Shown here: positions 6,696 to 9,446 of the stretch, one piece after another
Position numbering within the stretch: position 1 is the stretch's first letter
How the letters are laid out: every line of letters starts with the position of its first letter
Origin: Treponema sp.
GTDB taxonomy: Bacteria; Spirochaetota; Spirochaetia; Treponematales; Breznakiellaceae
DNA: 9,446 bases
NCBI GenBank assembly: GCA_031274565.1
Contig: JAISPY010000140.1
Coordinates: forward strand, 1-9,446
Reading direction: 5' to 3'
Program-made: the position numbers and the translations under genes
Notes under the pieces: generated by a model
Database searches by the model: none
The model's input: only the letters and a program-made list of their open reading frames with translations
What the model was told of the DNA's origin: nothing

Positions 6696-6706
6696 TGGTC
6701 AGACCA
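6696..6706. promoter_or_regulatory. Perfect GntR/FadR-type palindrome
   Basis: TGGTCAGACCA is an 11-bp perfect inverted repeat about a central base. It fits the TGGTnnnACCA pattern bound by FadR-subfamily GntR regulators, which include lactate regulators such as LldR. It lies about 140 bases upstream of the chvE start point and about 135 bases after lldP. Which transcript it controls, if any, is unclear, and no regulator gene is in view. Confidence 0.4.
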
Positions 6707-6796
6707 ACAATGCTATACCCCCAAAATACTGAAGCATTACTCTATCCTGTAACGCATGAGCAAATATAGGGGGGAGAAGATCTCCATAAGGTATGC

Positions 6797-6824
6797 GTTC
6801 GGGGATGCCCAACCGAACATCCCC
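6797..6824 (-). other. Overlapping alternative hairpins after lldP
   Basis: Two mutually exclusive stems share bases here: GTTCGG (6797-6802) with CCGAAC (6813-6818), and GGGGATG (6801-6807) with CATCCCC (6818-6824). They start 18 bases after the lldP stop. In the minus-strand direction neither is followed by a T tract; the T-rich stretch lies before the hairpin. They may be a weak or factor-assisted terminator or an mRNA end-protecting structure. Confidence 0.4.
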
Positions 6825-6841
6825 TTTCAAAAAAGTAAAAA

Positions 6842-8572
6842 CTAAAACGCCGAATAGCCGGTACCCAGCAAAATATAGGCCGCCATAGCCACCACCACCC
6901 CATAGAGCAGGAAAGGCCAGAAGGTCTTTTTAATAATATCCCCTTCCCGGTTTAAGAGGCCCACCACGGTACACACCGCCACGATGTTATGGACGCAGAT
7001 CATGTTACCCATGGCCCCGCCTGCGCCCTGGGCCGCTACGATGACCACCCGGGAGAGACTGAGCTGTCCGGCTATGTTCCACTGGAATAAGCCGAAGAGC
7101 ATGTCCGACACGGTGTTGGAACCGGTGATAAAGGCCCCCAGGCCACCCACATAGGAGGCGAAGATCGGCCATATAGGACCAACCAGGGAGGCCATAGCAG
7201 TGGCCATGGCCATAGGCATGGAGGGCAGGGACCCGGAAACCCCGGCTTCCGCTAATTGGGCGGCCAGCGCTGCGTTAAAGCCGCCGGATCCCTGGAATAT
7301 CTTGACCAGCGCCACCGACGCGCAGAGGGAGATGGTGGCGGGCTTCATTTTTTTAAGGGTATCCAGCCATGCTGTGGAGACCTTTGCGCGGGGGATCTTA
7401 TGCATCCCTATCGTAACAATGGCGATGAGCATGAAGGGAACGGTTCCCGGCAGGTAGAGGAACTTAATGCTGTTATCGCTTACCCCCTGGTACCCCAGAA
7501 TATCCGTAAAGGCAAGCACCATATACTTGTTCATCCATGCCTTGAGGGGCAGTATATCGATCCGGGTTATGACCAGGATGATGCCGATCAAGATATAGGG
7601 CATCCAGGCTTTGAGCTGACTCATGTGGGGCTTGAGTTCACCCTTTTCGTTATAGGCAATTGCACCGGTCCAGCTTGCTTCCCATTGGGCAACTTCCCCG
7701 AAGGTCCAGACATCTTTGGGTACGCAGAAGCCCCGTTTAGCCCCGAACATGACGATGCCCAGACCCACCAGGCCCCCCACCAAGGAAGGAACTTCCGGTC
7801 CCACTATCCAGGCCACCAGCAGATAGGGGATGATGAAAGAAATTGCGGCAAAAAGACAGAACTTCCATGCGGCAAACCCCTCTTTCCAGGAACGGGCGGG
7901 TCCAAAAAACCGGGTGATAAAGCCCAGCATAAAGATGGGGAGTATTATCGCCATGGGGGTATGCATGAGAGTAACGGTCTGGCCGATGAGCTTTAAGAAC
8001 TGTTCCGGGGATTGGAAGGTTCCCGCGTCTACTGCGGCCTTGATTACTGCCTGTAGGGACGTACCAAACCCGCTTATAATGGGGGTACCCACCGCGCCGA
8101 AGGTTACCGGGAACGAGTTAAAGGCCAGGCAGAGCACTGCCGCGGCCATGGGCGGGAAGCCCAGGGAAAGCAGCAGAGGTGCGGCGAGGGCCGCCGGGGT
8201 CCCGAAACCTGCGGCCCCTTCGATGAAGGCGCTGAACATATAGCCTATGATGATGGCCTGTACCCGCATATCCTTACTGATCTGCTGCATCCCGTACTGG
8301 ATGGTCTCCATGCCTCCGGAAACTTGCAGAGTATGGAGGATGAGCAGGGCGCCGAAAACAATGATCAGCACACTGGCCGCGCTGCTTACCCCCTGGAGAC
8401 TCAAGGCAAACACGTAGGGTATCGGGAGCCGCCACACCAGCACCGCAAAGACGAAACAGGTAAACCACGCTATGGGCATGGCCTTCATGGCGCCCAGCCG
8501 CATTCCTACCATCAGCACCAACGCGACTAGGATGGGAATTAAACCAACCAGCGCCAGAATGGTTATAGACAT
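6842..8572 (-). CDS. lldP: L-lactate permease, LctP/LldP family
   Basis: This polytopic inner-membrane proton-coupled lactate (and possibly glycolate) transporter has 576 residues, near the family's usual 550. It has at least a dozen hydrophobic segments spread over the whole length. Family blocks are EGAAGFGTPAALAAPLL (118-134), FNSFPVTFGAVGTPI (151-165), GAFITGSNTVSDMLFG (479-494) and QGAGGAMGNMICVHNIVA (515-532). Numbering uses the ATG at 8572, chosen because AAGGAG (8584-8579) sits six bases upstream. An in-frame TTG at 8593 would add seven residues but lies on the far side of that ribosome-binding site. It follows larA by 106 bases on the same strand, and that pairing supports lactate as substrate. 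Stereospecificity cannot be judged from sequence. No T-tailed terminator follows. Confidence 0.94.
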   Translation of the reverse strand: MSITILALVGLIPILVALVLMVGMRLGAMKAMPIAWFTCFVFAVLVWRLPIPYVFALSLQGVSSAASVLIIVFGALLILHTLQVSGGMETIQYGMQQISKDMRVQAIIIGYMFSAFIEGAAGFGTPAALAAPLLLSLGFPPMAAAVLCLAFNSFPVTFGAVGTPIISGFGTSLQAVIKAAVDAGTFQSPEQFLKLIGQTVTLMHTPMAIILPIFMLGFITRFFGPARSWKEGFAAWKFCLFAAISFIIPYLLVAWIVGPEVPSLVGGLVGLGIVMFGAKRGFCVPKDVWTFGEVAQWEASWTGAIAYNEKGELKPHMSQLKAWMPYILIGIILVITRIDILPLKAWMNKYMVLAFTDILGYQGVSDNSIKFLYLPGTVPFMLIAIVTIGMHKIPRAKVSTAWLDTLKKMKPATISLCASVALVKIFQGSGGFNAALAAQLAEAGVSGSLPSMPMAMATAMASLVGPIWPIFASYVGGLGAFITGSNTVSDMLFGLFQWNIAGQLSLSRVVIVAAQGAGGAMGNMICVHNIVAVCTVVGLLNREGDIIKKTFWPFLLYGVVVAMAAYILLGTGYSAF

Positions 8573-8617
8573 ACATATCTCCTTAATATGCAAACCGGTG
8601 TTCGCTCGCGAAGCAAA

Positions 8618-8670
8618 GTCCGCGGACCATCTTCTCTTCGAACTACCTTATCTACCATTCGGAATTCCGA
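8618..8670. other. Two perfect palindromes in the larA-lldP spacer
   Basis: The spacer contains TCGGAATTCCGA (8659-8670, 12 bp) and GTCCGCGGAC (8618-8627, 10 bp), plus a GTTCG/CGAAC pair (8637-8641 and 8600-8604 region) that could enclose the second on the transcript. There is no T tract and no convincing promoter. They may be binding sites or mRNA processing structures; chance is also possible. Confidence 0.35.
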
Positions 8671-8678
8671 CGTTCAGA

Positions 8679-9446
8679 TCAGAACTCCGCCTTTGCTTTT
8701 TTTACCATCACCGCAATACCGTCCGGGATCGCGGTGATGGTTCCCCGGGGATTCTTGAGGAGTTCCGCCGCCTTTTGGAGCGCCTCCTCCAGGGAATGAG
8801 CGGGGGTCATCTGGAATTCCTTGACCATATCGTCAGGGGCATCGGAAATATAAATCACCCGAGCATGTTGCAGAACCCGGGCCAAGATTTGGGACTCCCA
8901 TTGATCGACCCGGGTTTTGTTTTTCGGGGTTTTTAGAAACGTGTCCATCATGCGTCCCAGGTCTTTCTCTTCCGCAAAGGTTTTATAGAATTCCTCGCCT
9001 CCGTGGCCGTCATTCGATTGGGCAAGCATGATGATAACCCCGTCTTTTTTAACCGTAGCCTCCGCCGCGGTCATCCCCTTAACCGCCTGATAGATGTTTT
9101 GATCCAGGGGATAACCGCCGTTGGTGGTAATGACGATGTCTGCGGGAACCGCATCCACCTGACCCATACCCTCAAGAAATTCCCGGCCGGTCCGGTGGGC
9201 GAGGTCCACATCCCCAGCCACCGCGTAGATCACCTCCTTCTGGGCATTGATAACCACATTGCAGATAAAGGCCAGCCGGGCGATCCGGGCGGCATAGAGC
9301 ATATCGATATGAATCGGATTACCCTCGAGGATACCGGCCCGGGCGTTTGGACTGGCGATGAATTCCGCGTTGTGATTGTACAGCACCGTCTCCCGGCTCA
9401 CGATACCCGGAAGGATGCTTTTCCGTCCCCCGGAATACCCCGCAAA
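8679..9446 (-). CDS. larA: LarA-type nickel-dependent lactate racemase, C-terminal part (5' end outside window)
   Basis: This cytoplasmic enzyme family interconverts L- and D-lactate, or related 2-hydroxyacids, using a nickel-pincer nucleotide cofactor. The frame is open to the window edge and gives 255 residues starting FAGYSGGRKSILPG. A GTG at 9401 could be mistaken for a start, but the conserved GGRKSILPG motif lies upstream of it, so the gene is truncated by the window. Adding 175 to my residue numbers reproduces the Lactobacillus plantarum LarA active-site positions with no gap: Lys9 is Lys184 (cofactor tether), His25 is His200 (nickel ligand), and Tyr119, Gln120, Lys123 and Trp183 are Tyr294, Gln295, Lys298 and Trp358. 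NGGYPLDQNIYQAVKG (109-124) is highly typical. LarB, LarC and LarE cofactor genes are not in view. The next gene is a lactate permease. Other LarA homologues act on different hydroxyacids, so substrate is inferred. Confidence 0.93.
   Translation of the reverse strand, partial: FAGYSGGRKSILPGIVSRETVLYNHNAEFIASPNARAGILEGNPIHIDMLYAARIARLAFICNVVINAQKEVIYAVAGDVDLAHRTGREFLEGMGQVDAVPADIVITTNGGYPLDQNIYQAVKGMTAAEATVKKDGVIIMLAQSNDGHGGEEFYKTFAEEKDLGRMMDTFLKTPKNKTRVDQWESQILARVLQHARVIYISDAPDDMVKEFQMTPAHSLEEALQKAAELLKNPRGTITAIPDGIAVMVKKAKAEF

Larger units (their letters stand above)
6522..6841. other. Regulatory intergenic region between lldP and chvE
   Basis: This 320-base non-coding stretch holds the chvE promoter and operator near its low-coordinate end. 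Further up are a hairpin with CTGCCA/TGGCAG arms (6652-6674), a perfect TGGTCAGACCA palindrome (6696-6706), a small stem with GCATTAC/GTAACGC arms (6734-6755), a GGAGA/TCTCC stem (6773-6785) and overlapping hairpins at 6797-6824. A 69-codon frame on the plus strand (6543-6752) runs through the promoter; it has no good ribosome-binding site or recognisable motif, so I do not call it a gene. Confidence 0.7.

Noticed and set aside
6543..6752. 69-codon plus-strand frame in the lldP-chvE intergenic region
   Set aside because: It runs through the consensus promoter, lacks a good ribosome-binding site and has no recognisable motif.
7256..7996. 246-codon open frame on the plus strand opposite lldP
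   Set aside because: It lies wholly antisense to a secure membrane transporter gene, is rich in His, Gly and Pro as expected for a complement frame, and has no family motif.
9399..9401. GTG as the start of the racemase gene
   Set aside because: The conserved GGRKSILPG motif with the cofactor-tethering lysine lies upstream in the same open frame, so the gene continues past the window edge.

Overview
The window reads as a bacterial carbohydrate and organic-acid catabolism region with every convincing gene on the minus strand, so transcription runs from high to low coordinates. Base composition is slightly GC-rich. The binding protein's plain signal peptide ending VFA before a Gly-rich, Cys-free start (GGGSQQGG), and the general protein style, suggest a free-living or gut-associated spirochaete such as a Treponema relative. 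That assignment is an inference from family resemblance and is not proven by the sequence.

Right-hand part (about 6842-9446): the 3' two-thirds of a LarA-type nickel-pincer racemase gene, cut by the window edge, followed by a complete LctP/LldP-family lactate permease. Together they look like a lactate (2-hydroxyacid) uptake and D/L interconversion unit. A 320-base non-coding stretch (6522-6841) follows. It holds an awkward hairpin after the permease, a perfect GntR/FadR-type palindrome, and a full-consensus sigma-70 promoter (TTGACA, 17 bases, TATAAT) with an operator-like palindrome over the expected transcription start.

Central and left part (230-6521): a five-gene operon, chvE-mmsA-mmsB-araA-araD. 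It encodes a periplasmic sugar-binding protein, a double-domain sugar ABC ATPase, an unusually long sugar ABC permease, L-arabinose isomerase and L-ribulose-5-phosphate 4-epimerase. The layout implies import of L-arabinose (possibly other monosaccharides), isomerisation to L-ribulose, phosphorylation by a kinase not seen here, and epimerisation to D-xylulose 5-phosphate for the pentose phosphate pathway. An intrinsic terminator between chvE and mmsA probably makes the binding protein more abundant than the membrane components and enzymes.

Far left (1-229): a plausible second promoter after araD, and the ribosome-binding site and first 11 codons of another minus-strand gene that leaves the window.

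No RNA genes, CRISPR arrays, insertion sequences or phage genes were recognised. The gene content is a conventional catabolic region. The most interesting points are the regulatory architecture, the missing ribulokinase and the larA-permease pairing. I see no evidence of a wholly new system.
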